NCBI GenBank assembly: GCA_963663315.1
Contig: OY760176.1
Span: 1,860,001-1,924,000 of the forward strand
Origin: G963663315 sp963663315
Lineage (GTDB): Bacteria; Pseudomonadota; Gammaproteobacteria; Arenicellales; Poriferihabitantaceae
Length of the DNA: 64,000 bases
Reading direction: 5' to 3'
In this document: piece by piece, positions 42,148 through 50,782 of the stretch
How the letters are laid out: the number at the start of each line of letters is the position of its first letter
How positions within the stretch are numbered: the stretch's first letter is position 1
Translations under genes and position numbers: made by a program
The notes under the pieces: model-generated
What the model was told of the DNA's origin: nothing
Database searches by the model: none
Seen by the model: only the letters and a program-made list of their open reading frames with translations

Positions 42148-43104
42148 TCAGAATCTTTCTCCGAGTTTATGCCTGGCTGCATACAGCGCTATGAAGTCAT
42201 AGGCGATAAACGCACCGAGCAACGAGGTAATCTCTGCGTGGTCGTAAGGAGGAGAAACTTCCACCAGGTCCATTCCCACCAGGTTCAGTCCTCTCAAACT
42301 GCGAAGAATCTGTAATGCCTGGGCTGAACTCAACCCCCCACAGACCGGCGTGCCCGTACCCGGAGCAAAGGCCGGGTCAACACAATCAATATCAAAAGTC
42401 AGGTAGGTTTTCCTGTTGTTGAGGATTTTCCTGATCTGTTTGACCAGAACCTCGACACCATTGGCATGAATCCAGCCGGCATCAAAAATATTGAAGCCGA
42501 GAGGCTCATCGTTGGTCGTTCTTATTCCTACCTGGACAGACTCTTCAGGGATGACCAGGCCCTCCTTTACAGCGTGGAAGAACATCGTGCCATGGTCTAT
42601 CCGGCCGTCTTCATCATTCCAGGTATCGGTATGGGCATCAAAATGCAATAACGAAACCGGACCATGCTTCTTAACGTGTGCACGCAATATCGGCAAAGTA
42701 ATGAAATGATCACCGCCCAGAGACAGCGCCGCCGTATCCGCATCCAGTATCGATTCAATATGAGCCTGAATCTGATCGGGCACGGCTTCAGGGCGGCCAT
42801 GATCAAACAGGCAATCTCCATAATCCACTATTTTCAGCAACTCCATCGCATCAAATTCCCAGGGCCAGTTCCGTTGCCAGGCGACTTCCGTAGATGCCGA
42901 CCGAATCCCCCGAGGGCCGAAACGCGTACCGGGACGATGGGTCGTCGAAGTATCAAACGGAATCCCTGTTATCGCAAGTTCTGCATTGCGAAGATCTTTG
43001 GAGTATTTGCGTCGGGCAAAGCTCAATACCCCGGAATAATTCGGTTCCGGGTTGACACCACTCAGGGAATCAGCGGTAATTGCCTGATCGATATAATTCG
43101 CCAT
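42148..43104 (-). CDS. speB: Agmatinase family ureohydrolase
   Basis: The 318-residue ureohydrolase has all three manganese-binding motifs: LGGDHFITLP (about 120), LLHFDAHTDTW (about 148) and FDIDCVDPAFAPGTGTP (about 232). Agmatinase splits agmatine to putrescine and urea in polyamine synthesis. Related enzymes split arginine or guanidinobutyrate, and the start MANYIDQAITADSL is typical of the agmatinase branch. It converges with ispE. Five bases separate the stop codons. Confidence 0.9.
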   Translation of the reverse strand: MANYIDQAITADSLSGVNPEPNYSGVLSFARRKYSKDLRNAELAITGIPFDTSTTHRPGTRFGPRGIRSASTEVAWQRNWPWEFDAMELLKIVDYGDCLFDHGRPEAVPDQIQAHIESILDADTAALSLGGDHFITLPILRAHVKKHGPVSLLHFDAHTDTWNDEDGRIDHGTMFFHAVKEGLVIPEESVQVGIRTTNDEPLGFNIFDAGWIHANGVEVLVKQIRKILNNRKTYLTFDIDCVDPAFAPGTGTPVCGGLSSAQALQILRSLRGLNLVGMDLVEVSPPYDHAEITSLLGAFIAYDFIALYAARHKLGERF

Positions 43105-43178
43105 CCTGATTGTATACAGTAAATTGAGTCCGGGAGTCTATCAGGACAAGTTTGTCAATTCGAGTTTTATTGTTTGAT

Positions 43179-43227
43179 TGTTAGCGCAAAGTAGTAATGT
43201 CCCCTTTGAGCAATTTTAATATGTCCC
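43179..43227 (+). repeat. 49-bp direct repeat, copy A
   Basis: The sequence begins TGTTAGCGCAAAGTAGTAAT and continues to TGTCCC. It recurs at 47013-47061 with one base different (43220). The two copies flank the autotransporter region, and could be the ends of a moved or duplicated segment. Confidence 0.85.
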
Positions 43228-43345
43228 AGACTGTGTGAAATCCCGGTCAGGTCCCGGCCATGCGCTTCGCCAGCTCCCAGTCGCCTTTGACCACATAAAC
43301 CCCCTCAAACCCTGGTACATCCCCAGGGGACTTGACACAAGTGAT
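43228..43345 (-). other. Autotransporter downstream region with a short unattributed reading frame
   Basis: Directly after the autotransporter stop, in the same frame, an open stretch of about 29 codons ends VYVVKGDWELAKRMAGT at 43256. It resembles no gene I can name and could be the tail of a lost neighbour. It has no start of its own. Confidence 0.3.
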
Positions 43346-45426
43346 CTAAAAATTCATTCCCACATTGATGACACCTGAATAATCTTCACCACCTGAGTTG
43401 AAATCCTGGCGTGCTGAAAGCTCTGCGCTGAACTTGAAGGGTCCTTTATTCCAGGTACCACTCAGGCTCAAAAGAGCGCTGCTTTTCTCAGGTTCAGCGC
43501 TTAACCTCTCACCGGATACCAGAGTTACCGTTTCCGAATCACCGAACTTCTGTTCAAAGTCCAGCGAGCCACGCAGTAAAAGCTCCCCGCCATACTCTGT
43601 CCGCACCGTCTCAGCCATCACGCCCAAGCCACCTGTGAATCGATCCGTATTGGAAAACGAAACCCGTGAGTCCACAGCATCCGTGAATTTGTCTACCGAA
43701 ATCCTCGTGTGGCCCAGCCAGGCTCGGGGGGTCCAATGCAGGTTCTCACTCAGAGTCATGCGTCGACCTGCCTCAACGTGCACGGATTGCCCATTTGCAT
43801 CTCCATTCGATTTGAGCCGCCCTATTGTGTTGGATGAAAGGTCAATGTCGTAGTCGGTCAGCGATAAACGGCCGGTTGCGTAGTAGTCGTTCTCACTGCT
43901 CCAATAAGCATCCACCGACAGGCCCGTTCCTGTCACGCGGATATCCCCGCCATTTACCGGCGAATAAACCTCCGCAGAACCGGTGACGTGATGCATTGAG
44001 GCCCAAATGTCCAAATTCTCGAACAGGGGAATATTCACACCCGCCTCCACAGCAAACCGATCCGCATCATAGTTCGCATTCACAGTCGAGCGTTTAAACT
44101 CTTGCGATCCTGTGCTCCCCAGGAGCCTGATGTATACAGGCGATTCGGGTAAGAAAAGACGCTGCCTGGTTGGCTCCCATTTTTGCATGCGGAGCATGAA
44201 ATCGGGTAATACCTCATACAGGGCCGCGCGCGGTGCATATTCCTCCATGAACATGGGCATCTCAGGTTCCACAGGCATCTCTGGCTCCACAGGCATCTCT
44301 GGCTCCACAGGCATCTCTGGCTCCACAGGCATCTCTGGCTCCACCGGAGCAGAACAGTCCGGTGGCGTGCCAATTTGTCCGGCGGGGCACATCGGAGGCG
44401 GAGGCGGCCTGGGTCTTCGGGTCTCGGTGAAGTCCTCAGCTGAGAAGTCCCGGTCAGCAGCGGGAGCGGGGGGGGGGGGGGGGGGGGGGGGGGTGTCAGA
44501 CGCCTCCGTAATCCAGTTCGCGGGATCCGGGTCTGTACGATCCGTCACCCTGACGCCCGGCCCGGCCATAGTGACGTTCCAGACGCCGTTGCGAGCTACC
44601 GCGTCGGGGACGACGCCCGTCTCACCCTCATGCAGCACGATATCGTTGACCGCGATGGTGGTCTCGCCCCCGTCGTTGATGATCCAGTTGTTGCCGATGG
44701 CCTGCTCAACCTTGCGTCCGCCGAGATTCATGTCGACCCGGAGCTTGGGTTTGATGACCGGGTCCACCAGTGGATCGGCGCCCGGCGTGTCGCCTGTCGC
44801 GAGAATCGCAATCCCTGAATCAGCACCAATACTTCCACGTGGGCCGATAATTACCTTGCCGCCGTTCGAAAGATAGATCCCCGCACCGGAGCCCGAGCCC
44901 CCGGTCACCCGCCCGTTCACTGTGACCGTCTGGCGGCGATAGCCGTCTTCGTCCAGTCCCACAAATCCGCTACTGCCCGTGCCTATCCTGACCCCATGGG
45001 CGTTCTCCCCACTGGCGGTGATGTCACCTCCCACTGTGATCGTGATGGACCGGGTATCATCCATGACATCTGCCTTTGTATTTCGTGCATCAATACCATG
45101 TCCGCTAAGACCCGTATTCGTAATGGAACTGCCCTTATGGGTGGTAACCTGGATGTTGCCTGTTCCGGCTGAGAATGCACGCAGGCCATACGAGAATGCA
45201 CCATTTGTACTGATAGCAGTGCCCGAACGAGCGTCAATGATGATGTCTCCGTCACCGGTGTGGTAGCCAAAGGCGCCGTGGCTAAGAGTATAGCTTTGGC
45301 TTGGCACCAACTGTTCGCCATTCGTTTCGATTGTGACATCCTTAAGATTAATCCTGACATCGCCCGTGGCACCCTCCGAACCACCATGCCAGCCAAGAAT
45401 GCCTTCCGCCCGGTAATGGTTCGTCG
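43346..45426 (-). CDS. Autotransporter, C-terminal part (passenger end, repeats, beta-barrel), frameshifted from N-terminal part
   Basis: This is the 3' two-thirds of one gene that starts at 46431. The frame is open from 45426, though its first ATG is at 45310. The passenger continues with glycine-rich, beta-helix-like units, then eight prolines from a C tract, five VEPEMP repeats, and an autotransporter beta-domain of about 260 residues ending in the aromatic GVINVGMNF, the barrel's BAM-recognition end. It is joined to the upstream part by repairing one base in a TTT run at 45430-45432. As sequenced it has no signal peptide, so it should not be exported. Confidence 0.82.
44256..44345. repeat. 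18-bp minisatellite, five copies (VEPEMP)
   Basis: Five head-to-tail units of 18 bases encode VEPEMP on the minus strand. The inner three are identical, and the first and last differ at the edges. The unit is a whole number of codons, so gain or loss of copies keeps the frame and changes only the length of a proline/acid stalk next to the barrel. Confidence 0.95.
44468..44493. repeat. 26-base homopolymeric G tract in the autotransporter gene
   Basis: Twenty-six G in a row on the plus strand give the C tract coding for TP8 on the minus strand. Such tracts slip during replication. At 26 the frame is open into the beta-domain; at 25 or 27 the barrel would be lost. Its true length needs checking, as long runs are often miscounted. 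Confidence 0.95.
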
Positions 45427-46431
45427 TTATTTGACCCGCTGGATAGTTATGGTGACATCACCGTTGCCACGCAAGCGTTGGGCGAAGACAGCATCGGCAC
45501 CGGGGCCCCCCGTCGATATATTGGTGTTTGTCAGGGTGACCATGACATTGCCTTCCCCATCGGTTTGGTTAAATGCAAAAAGGCCGATAGGAGGATCAGT
45601 ACCAACTGAACCATCATATGTCGTCCTGATGTCTGCATTTGTGGCATGAATAACGACATCGCCCGACTCTCCTGTCCCAGTACCTGAGCCGTGAATGCCA
45701 TTAATGCCGCGGGCACGGGAACCTGCTGTCGTGGTCACACCGCCTGTTACGGTGATGATGACGTCTCCTTCGGTCCTCTCAGCATGCCCATTAATACCAA
45801 AACCGAAGTCACCCGTCGTCATGATATCCGTATTGTCTACAGTAATTTCAAGGTTTCCCGTGTTTATTGCCGAACCGAGGGAGATGTCTCCATCGTGATA
45901 GCCTCTTATACCAGCGTTATTCCTACCCGCCGTGGTGATCTGACTATCGCTAACCCTGATTTCGACATTGTAGGTGCCGTCATAGGGAGCAAGTGTGTCG
46001 TCTAAAAAATATTGACTGGCCGAGATTCCATGGGCAATATTTACAGTTGAATGGGCCGTAGTGATGTCAACGTTGGTAATGGTTAAATCAATACTGCCCT
46101 TGCCGTGACTGAGAGCAGAAATGCCGTTGGCTTGGCTGCCACTCGTGGTGATCGTTTTGTTATCCTCGGTTCCAGTAACAATAATAGTGATGTCTCCTTC
46201 ACCCTGATGATGACCAAGAATGCCGGGGTCAGTGTCACCGGTAGTAGTGATGTTGACCCCGCTAGAAAGGTCAATATCGATGGGTATCCTGGAAGTGGAA
46301 GCTTCCCTACATTCAATCCACTGTCCTGCTGTCAGCGTGTCACTGCAGACAGCCTCAGCCTGCACTTGATCTGCCCCTAAAGTGACCAGGATCAGTACAG
46401 CGATGGGTATAAGTCTAAGACTGGTAGTCAT
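45427..46431 (-). CDS. Autotransporter, N-terminal part (signal peptide and passenger), truncated by frameshift
   Basis: The ATG at 46431 has AGGA seven bases upstream and starts a signal peptide, MTTSLRLIPIAVLILVTLGA, ending near VQA. The frame opens upstream to 46503, but that part covers the preceding remnant and is rejected. About 305 residues of passenger follow, with recurring units of the type TTTGD-GI-GHHQGEGDITI, as in beta-helical surface proteins. The frame ends at a TAA at 45427-45429, beyond which the same repeat type continues in another frame. The passenger would be secreted only if the frame is restored. Confidence 0.82.
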   Translation of the reverse strand: MTTSLRLIPIAVLILVTLGADQVQAEAVCSDTLTAGQWIECREASTSRIPIDIDLSSGVNITTTGDTDPGILGHHQGEGDITIIVTGTEDNKTITTSGSQANGISALSHGKGSIDLTITNVDITTAHSTVNIAHGISASQYFLDDTLAPYDGTYNVEIRVSDSQITTAGRNNAGIRGYHDGDISLGSAINTGNLEITVDNTDIMTTGDFGFGINGHAERTEGDVIITVTGGVTTTAGSRARGINGIHGSGTGTGESGDVVIHATNADIRTTYDGSVGTDPPIGLFAFNQTDGEGNVMVTLTNTNISTGGPGADAVFAQRLRGNGDVTITIQRVK

Positions 46432-46895
46432 ACAATTTCCTCGTGATGCTCGTGTTCGATACGTTGATGTCGATGCCGCCGGTGTGGGGAAGAGCGCCGA
46501 CAATGCCTTTGGCTCATGGCCCCTCCGTCATGTCTACTCGCAGATTTAGTTCGCCGACATGTAGAACTCGCTTGGTTTCGAATAAGGGGACACAGGGATG
46601 CCGTAAAATCTGTTTTGCCGAAAGCCAAGCTGTCGTTGCCGACCGTGGTGATCGCGGCGCCCCGGACATTGATTTCGGGATCGCCTTCAGGTTCGGTGTA
46701 TAAGCCCCAGGCGCCACCGGCTCTATTACCGCCCGTCGAAATGGTGACGTTCGTCGCAGGATTGGTGGCGCTGGCGCTACTGGCGAGAACCCCGCTGGCC
46801 GACAGTGACGCTCCTGCGCCAGGGAAAAGGATCGCTTCTTCGTTAAGAGCGTGACAAACTGCCCCGCGAAGTCTTTCGATGGACTCTGATGACAT
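46432..46895 (-). pseudogene. Decayed autotransporter passenger fragment
   Basis: Frames in this stretch encode passenger-like sequence without a complete gene: TISTGGNRAGGAWGLYTEPE then NVRGAAITTVGNDSLAFGKT in one frame, and in another AKGIVGALPHTGGIDINVSN. The frame changes near 46590 and 46540. There is no barrel or signal peptide. It resembles the passenger of the next gene and is probably the remains of a duplicated copy. Confidence 0.6.
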
Positions 46896-46897
46896 TA

Positions 46898-46960
46898 TTC
46901 TTAATTATTATTGACTTATTCTTGATTATTATTGACTTATTCTTAACTATTATTGACTAA
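46898..46960. repeat. Three tandem 21-bp AT-rich repeats
   Basis: The unit is TTCTTGATTATTATTGACTT plus A. Copies start at 46898, 46919 and 46940. They lie immediately upstream of the decayed passenger fragment, and may affect its transcription or mark slippage. Confidence 0.9.
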
Positions 46961-47012
46961 CTCATTCAAGTTTGCAGTTTTGTATAGATGTTGTCAAGAC
47001 CCGGAACTATGC

Positions 47013-47061
47013 TGTTAGCGCAAAGTAGTAATGTCCCCTTTGAGCAATTTTAAAATGTCCC
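47013..47061 (+). repeat. 49-bp direct repeat, copy B
   Basis: It matches 43179-43227 in 48 of 49 positions, same orientation. A partial inverted copy lies just downstream at 47084-47104. The repeated TGTCCCC words resemble insertion-sequence ends, but no transposase is present. Confidence 0.85.
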
Positions 47062-47204
47062 CCTTTTCATTTTGGGGGGATTCATGACAAAGGGGACATC
47101 TTAAAATTGGTTTGACAGTATTGTTTGATTTATTGTGCTTGTTCGCTACTTTCTGATTGACACTCATTGACTTGGCAATCACAATACAGCGATTTTTTCG
47201 AGGG

Positions 47205-47233
47205 CAACTTTTCAAGGAGAACCCGGTTATAAT
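47205..47233 (+). promoter_or_regulatory. Candidate promoter of tRNA-Gln
   Basis: TATAAT at 47228-47233 is followed by a GC-rich discriminator (CACGCCG), typical of stable-RNA promoters. The -35 element CAACTT at 47205-47210 is weak, with 17-base spacing. Confidence 0.4.
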
Positions 47234-47292
47234 CACGCCGAATGGAAATGAGTGTAATTCCCAAACCTGAAGATTCAACGATTCACTGAAAT

Positions 47293-47369
47293 TGGGGTGT
47301 AGCCAAGTGGCCCAAGGCACCAGGTTTTGATCCTGGCATTCGGAGGTTCGAATCCTCCCACCCCAGCCA
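47293..47369 (+). tRNA. tRNA-Gln (anticodon TTG)
   Basis: The cloverleaf is visible: acceptor TGGGGTG pairs with CACCCCA, anticodon arm CCAGGTTTTGATCCTGG has anticodon TTG, and T arm GGAGGTTCGAATCCTCC is complete. The discriminator is G and CCA is encoded. It lies just upstream of prs, where pseudomonads also have tRNA-Gln. A chromosomal tRNA flanked by an inserted region is a common integration target. Confidence 0.95.
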
Positions 47370-47396
47370 GAACAGTAAAAATCAGTAAATAAAACT

Positions 47397-48350
47397 ATGG
47401 TATCACCAGAAAATTTGACGCTCTTCTCTGGCAACGCCAATCCCGGGTTGGCGACTCAGATTGCCGAGATACTCGGCGTGCCGCTAGGCAATGTCATGGT
47501 CGGACGATTCAGCGATGGAGAAATCAATGTCGAAGTAATGGAGAATGTCCGTGGCAGAGATGTATTTATCGTTCAACCAACCTGTGCGCCGGGCAATGAC
47601 AATCTGATGGAATTGCTGGTGATGATGGATGCGATAAAACGTTCTTCCGCCGGCAGGATTACCGCTGTGATCCCCTATTTCGGCTATGCCCGGCAAGACC
47701 GCAGGCCACGCACTGCCCGGGTCGCCATTTCTGCCAAGCTGGTGGCTGAAATGATCGGTGTTGCGGGAGCGGACCGGATACTTACCATGGACCTGCATGC
47801 TGACCAGATTCAAGGGTATTTCGATATCCCTACGGACAATATTTATGGTTCGCCGGTTTTGCTGGGTGAACTGTGGCGCAAACGACTGCCCAATCCGGTT
47901 GTTGTTTCTCCGGATGTCGGGGGCGTTGTACGCGCCCGGGCAATGGCCAAGCAACTTGGCACCGGTCTCGCCATTATTGACAAACGACGACCCAAAGCCA
48001 ACGAAGCCAAGGTCATGCATATCATCGGTGATGTATCGGGCCACTCCTGCATTCTGATTGATGATATGGTCGATACCGCGATTACCCTTTGTGAAGCAGC
48101 CCGTGCATTGAAGGAAGATGGTGCGACCAAGGTGCTCGCGAGTTGTACCCATCCAGTGTTGTCAGGTCAGGCAATTGATCGAATCATGGATTCTGAAATC
48201 AATGAACTGTTGGTGACAAATTCGATACCGCTGAGCAAGCAGGCACAGGAATGCTCAAAAATTACTCAACTGAGTGTGGCCAAACTACTGGCCGAGTCGA
48301 TTCGTCGCATTGCCACGGGTGACTCGATCAGCAACCTGTTTATAGATTAA
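47397..48350 (+). CDS. prs: Ribose-phosphate pyrophosphokinase
   Basis: Prs makes PRPP from ribose 5-phosphate and ATP for nucleotide, histidine and NAD synthesis. The 317-residue protein has the N-terminal LFSGNANPGLATQIAEILG, the PRPP-binding loop CILIDDMVDTAITLCEAARAL (about 215-235) and DRILTMDLHADQIQGYFDIP (about 125), all family landmarks. It follows tRNA-Gln after 27 bases. Confidence 0.98.
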   Translation: MVSPENLTLFSGNANPGLATQIAEILGVPLGNVMVGRFSDGEINVEVMENVRGRDVFIVQPTCAPGNDNLMELLVMMDAIKRSSAGRITAVIPYFGYARQDRRPRTARVAISAKLVAEMIGVAGADRILTMDLHADQIQGYFDIPTDNIYGSPVLLGELWRKRLPNPVVVSPDVGGVVRARAMAKQLGTGLAIIDKRRPKANEAKVMHIIGDVSGHSCILIDDMVDTAITLCEAARALKEDGATKVLASCTHPVLSGQAIDRIMDSEINELLVTNSIPLSKQAQECSKITQLSVAKLLAESIRRIATGDSISNLFID

Positions 48351-48373
48351 TCAATTAAATCAAGAGTAGAAAA

Positions 48374-49033
48374 ATGGCAGATCAATTTGAACTTACTGCA
48401 AGAATTCGCGCACGTTCAGGCACAAACCTGGTACGGCGATTGCGTCGTGAAGGAGATGTTCCCGCAGTACTTTATGGTGGTGGAAAACCTAACCTCAGTA
48501 TTGCAGTCAACCACGATGTACTGTACCACAGTCTGGAAAAAGAAGAGTTTCACTCTGCTGTCATCATCATCAACACGGATGGCAAGAAGGAGCAGGTGAT
48601 TCTTCGTGATGTGCAACGTCATCCTCACAAAATCAATGTCCTGCACGCGGATTTCCAGCGTGTCGACGAAGACAAGGCGCTGACCATGTCATTACCGATT
48701 CACTTTATCGGTGAAGAAGAGTGTCTGGGCGTCAAAACCGGTGGCGTAATCAGTCACTTGATGAACGACGTTGAAGTTTCATGTCTGCCAAAGGATTTGC
48801 CCGGAAATATTGAACTGGATCTGACCAACCTTGGTTTGCACGAATCGCTGCACCTTTCGGATATCAAACTGCCGGAAGGGGTCAATATTACTACCCTGAT
48901 GCACGACGAAAGTCACGAGCATGACCATGCGGTGGTATCTGTGACAGCACGACGGGTTGGAGTCGAATCAACCGAAGGGGACATGGCTGCTGAGACTACG
49001 ACAGATGAAGAAGAAAACGCTCCTGACAATTAG
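48374..49033 (+). CDS. rplY: 50S ribosomal protein L25 (long form, Ctc)
   Basis: The 219-residue protein binds 5S rRNA. The N-terminal L25 domain has the segment RARSGTNLVRRLRREGDVPA and LYGGGKPN, and the TL5/Ctc C-terminal domain carries SCLPKDLPGNIELDLTNL. The acidic tail ends EEENAPDN. It lies 24 bases after prs and before pth. Confidence 0.97.
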   Translation: MADQFELTARIRARSGTNLVRRLRREGDVPAVLYGGGKPNLSIAVNHDVLYHSLEKEEFHSAVIIINTDGKKEQVILRDVQRHPHKINVLHADFQRVDEDKALTMSLPIHFIGEEECLGVKTGGVISHLMNDVEVSCLPKDLPGNIELDLTNLGLHESLHLSDIKLPEGVNITTLMHDESHEHDHAVVSVTARRVGVESTEGDMAAETTTDEEENAPDN

Positions 49034-49086
49034 AGCGACTGATCCTGTAAATCTGCCCGGTTCCGGGTAAATGTAACCCGATTAAT

Positions 49087-49686
49087 GTGAAATCCACTGG
49101 AATAGCTCTGATAGCGGGGCTGGGAAACCCGGGAAGCCAGTACGCCTCAACCCGACATAATGTCGGGTTTTGGTTTATGGATCGTCTGCAACTGAGATAT
49201 CCGATAAACTTTTCGTCAGATAAGAAATTCAAGGCGAAGACAGGCGAGTTCAGACATCAGAACGAAGTGGTTCGTGCGGTTGCACCCAACACATTCATGA
49301 ACCTGAGTGGTGAGTCAATTGCGCCTATGGCATCGTTTTATCGAATCGAACCGGAACAGATTCTGGTTATCCACGATGATCTCGATTTTGACCCGGGCGT
49401 GGTGCGATTCAAAGCAGGGGGAGGACATGGTTGCCACAACGGCCTTCGCAATATTGTCGACAGGCTCGGTTCCGGTAACTTCCCGAGAATTCGCATTGGC
49501 ATAGGTCATCCGGGCATTCATCGCGACGTATCAAATTTTGTGCTGACCAAACCTTCATTGGCTGAAGTCCGTAAAATTGAAGATGCCATCGACAAGGCGG
49601 TCGCAGTCATGCCGGATATACTGGCCGGGAATTACCAGCAGGCGATGAATACGCTCCACCGGGATTCGTCAGGCCCCGAACAATAA
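49087..49686 (+). CDS. pth: Peptidyl-tRNA hydrolase
   Basis: Pth recycles peptidyl-tRNA released from stalled ribosomes. The 199-residue protein has the start IALIAGLGNPGSQYASTRHN with the catalytic His, and NTFMNLSGESI and VIHDDLDFDPGVVRFKAGGG. The GTG at 49087 is used because the ATG two bases before it is followed directly by a stop (ATGTGA). It continues the conserved rplY-pth-ychF order. Confidence 0.97.
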   Translation: MKSTGIALIAGLGNPGSQYASTRHNVGFWFMDRLQLRYPINFSSDKKFKAKTGEFRHQNEVVRAVAPNTFMNLSGESIAPMASFYRIEPEQILVIHDDLDFDPGVVRFKAGGGHGCHNGLRNIVDRLGSGNFPRIRIGIGHPGIHRDVSNFVLTKPSLAEVRKIEDAIDKAVAVMPDILAGNYQQAMNTLHRDSSGPEQ

Positions 49687-49687
49687 A

Positions 49688-50782
49688 ATGGGCATTAAAT
49701 GCGGCATTGTGGGGTTGCCAAATGTAGGCAAATCCACATTATTCAATGCGCTGACAGGTTCCAGCCAGGCCCAGACTGAAAATTATGCCTTTTGTACGAT
49801 TGACCCCAATGTCGGCATAGTTGGAGTACCCGATGCCAGACTGGGCAAACTGGCAGAAATCATTCAACCTCACAAGGTCATTCCGACGACTGTGGAATTT
49901 GTAGATATCGCCGGACTGGTAGCGGGCGCTTCACAGGGAGAAGGTCTGGGCAATCGCTTTCTTGCCCATATTCGGGAAGTAGATGCGATCGTTCATGTCG
50001 TACGCGCCTTTGAAGACGACAATATCACGCATGTGTCGAATCAGATTGATCCACAATCAGATATCGAGACGATCAATACAGAACTGATACTGGCTGATAT
50101 CCAAACCGCCGACAAGGCCATTTGGCGTGCTGAAAAAGCCGGAAAATCCGGTAACAAGGAGCAAATTGCATTTGCGAAGTTGCTGAACACGGTAAGGGGA
50201 CATCTGGATGACGGCGCCAGAATCAGTTCAATCAACCTGACCCCTTCAGCGCAACAAACCCTGAAACCGTGCTGTTTCCTGACTGGCAAACCGGTCCTTT
50301 ACATAGCCAATGTCGAGGACATCGGTTACGACTGCAATCCCCATGTGCCTGCCATCAGGCAGTTGGCAGAAAGTGAATCGGCGCAAGTGGTCGCGATATC
50401 CGCTTCGCTTGAACAGGAACTGACCGAATTGGTCGAAGAGGAAATAGCGCCATTTCTCGAAGAGATGGGGCTGCAGGAACCCGGACTGAATCGCGTCATT
50501 CGCTCCACTTACGCCTTGTTGGGTTTACAGACTTTCTTTACCGCAGGCCCCAAGGAAGTGCGGGCATGGACCACTGCAACCGGCGCCACTGCCGCACAGT
50601 CGGCAGGCATCATCCACAGCGACTTCGAACGGGGCTTTATTTGTGCGGAAACGGTCGCCTGGGATGACTATATCAGATACGATGGAATGCAGGGGGCGAA
50701 AGAAGCGGGCAGACTCAGACTTGAGGGAAGAAATTATGTCGTTCGGGATGGTGACGTCATAAATTTTCGTTTTAACGTATGA
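49688..50782 (+). CDS. ychF: Ribosome-binding ATPase YchF
   Basis: YchF is an Obg-like ATPase. The 364-residue protein has the P-loop GLPNVGKSTLFNALTGS (residue 8), the switch DIAGLVAGASQGEGLGNRFL (about 74) and the C-terminal TGS domain beginning TFFTAGPKEVRAW. The NKxD-like motif is replaced by NVED, which fits the ATP preference of the family. Its stop overlaps the next gene by four bases. Confidence 0.97.
   Translation: MGIKCGIVGLPNVGKSTLFNALTGSSQAQTENYAFCTIDPNVGIVGVPDARLGKLAEIIQPHKVIPTTVEFVDIAGLVAGASQGEGLGNRFLAHIREVDAIVHVVRAFEDDNITHVSNQIDPQSDIETINTELILADIQTADKAIWRAEKAGKSGNKEQIAFAKLLNTVRGHLDDGARISSINLTPSAQQTLKPCCFLTGKPVLYIANVEDIGYDCNPHVPAIRQLAESESAQVVAISASLEQELTELVEEEIAPFLEEMGLQEPGLNRVIRSTYALLGLQTFFTAGPKEVRAWTTATGATAAQSAGIIHSDFERGFICAETVAWDDYIRYDGMQGAKEAGRLRLEGRNYVVRDGDVINFRFNV

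Larger units (their letters stand above)
46896..47292. other. Gene-free region before tRNA-Gln
   Basis: At 46898-46960 three 21-base repeats (TTCTTGATTATTATTGACTTA with small changes) are present. The second 49-bp direct repeat is at 47013-47061, and at 47084-47104 an inverted partner (AAAGGGGACATCTTAAAATTG) faces it. The tRNA promoter is at 47205-47233. No gene is supported. Confidence 0.7.

Noticed and set aside
43228..43345. Separate gene after the autotransporter
   Set aside because: An open stretch of only about 29 codons with no start codon or ribosome-binding site.
44256..44345. CRISPR-like array
   Set aside because: The units are contiguous with no spacers and code in frame for a peptide repeat.
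44112..44876. Plus-strand frame of 254 residues with glycine runs
   Set aside because: It comes from the G tract and the 18-bp repeats; the minus strand encodes the autotransporter barrel and stalk.
46898..46960. CRISPR or integron-like repeat
   Set aside because: Three units with no spacers; simple tandem repeats.
47084..47104. Complete insertion sequence near the tRNA
   Set aside because: Only short repeated ends are present; no transposase frame lies between them.
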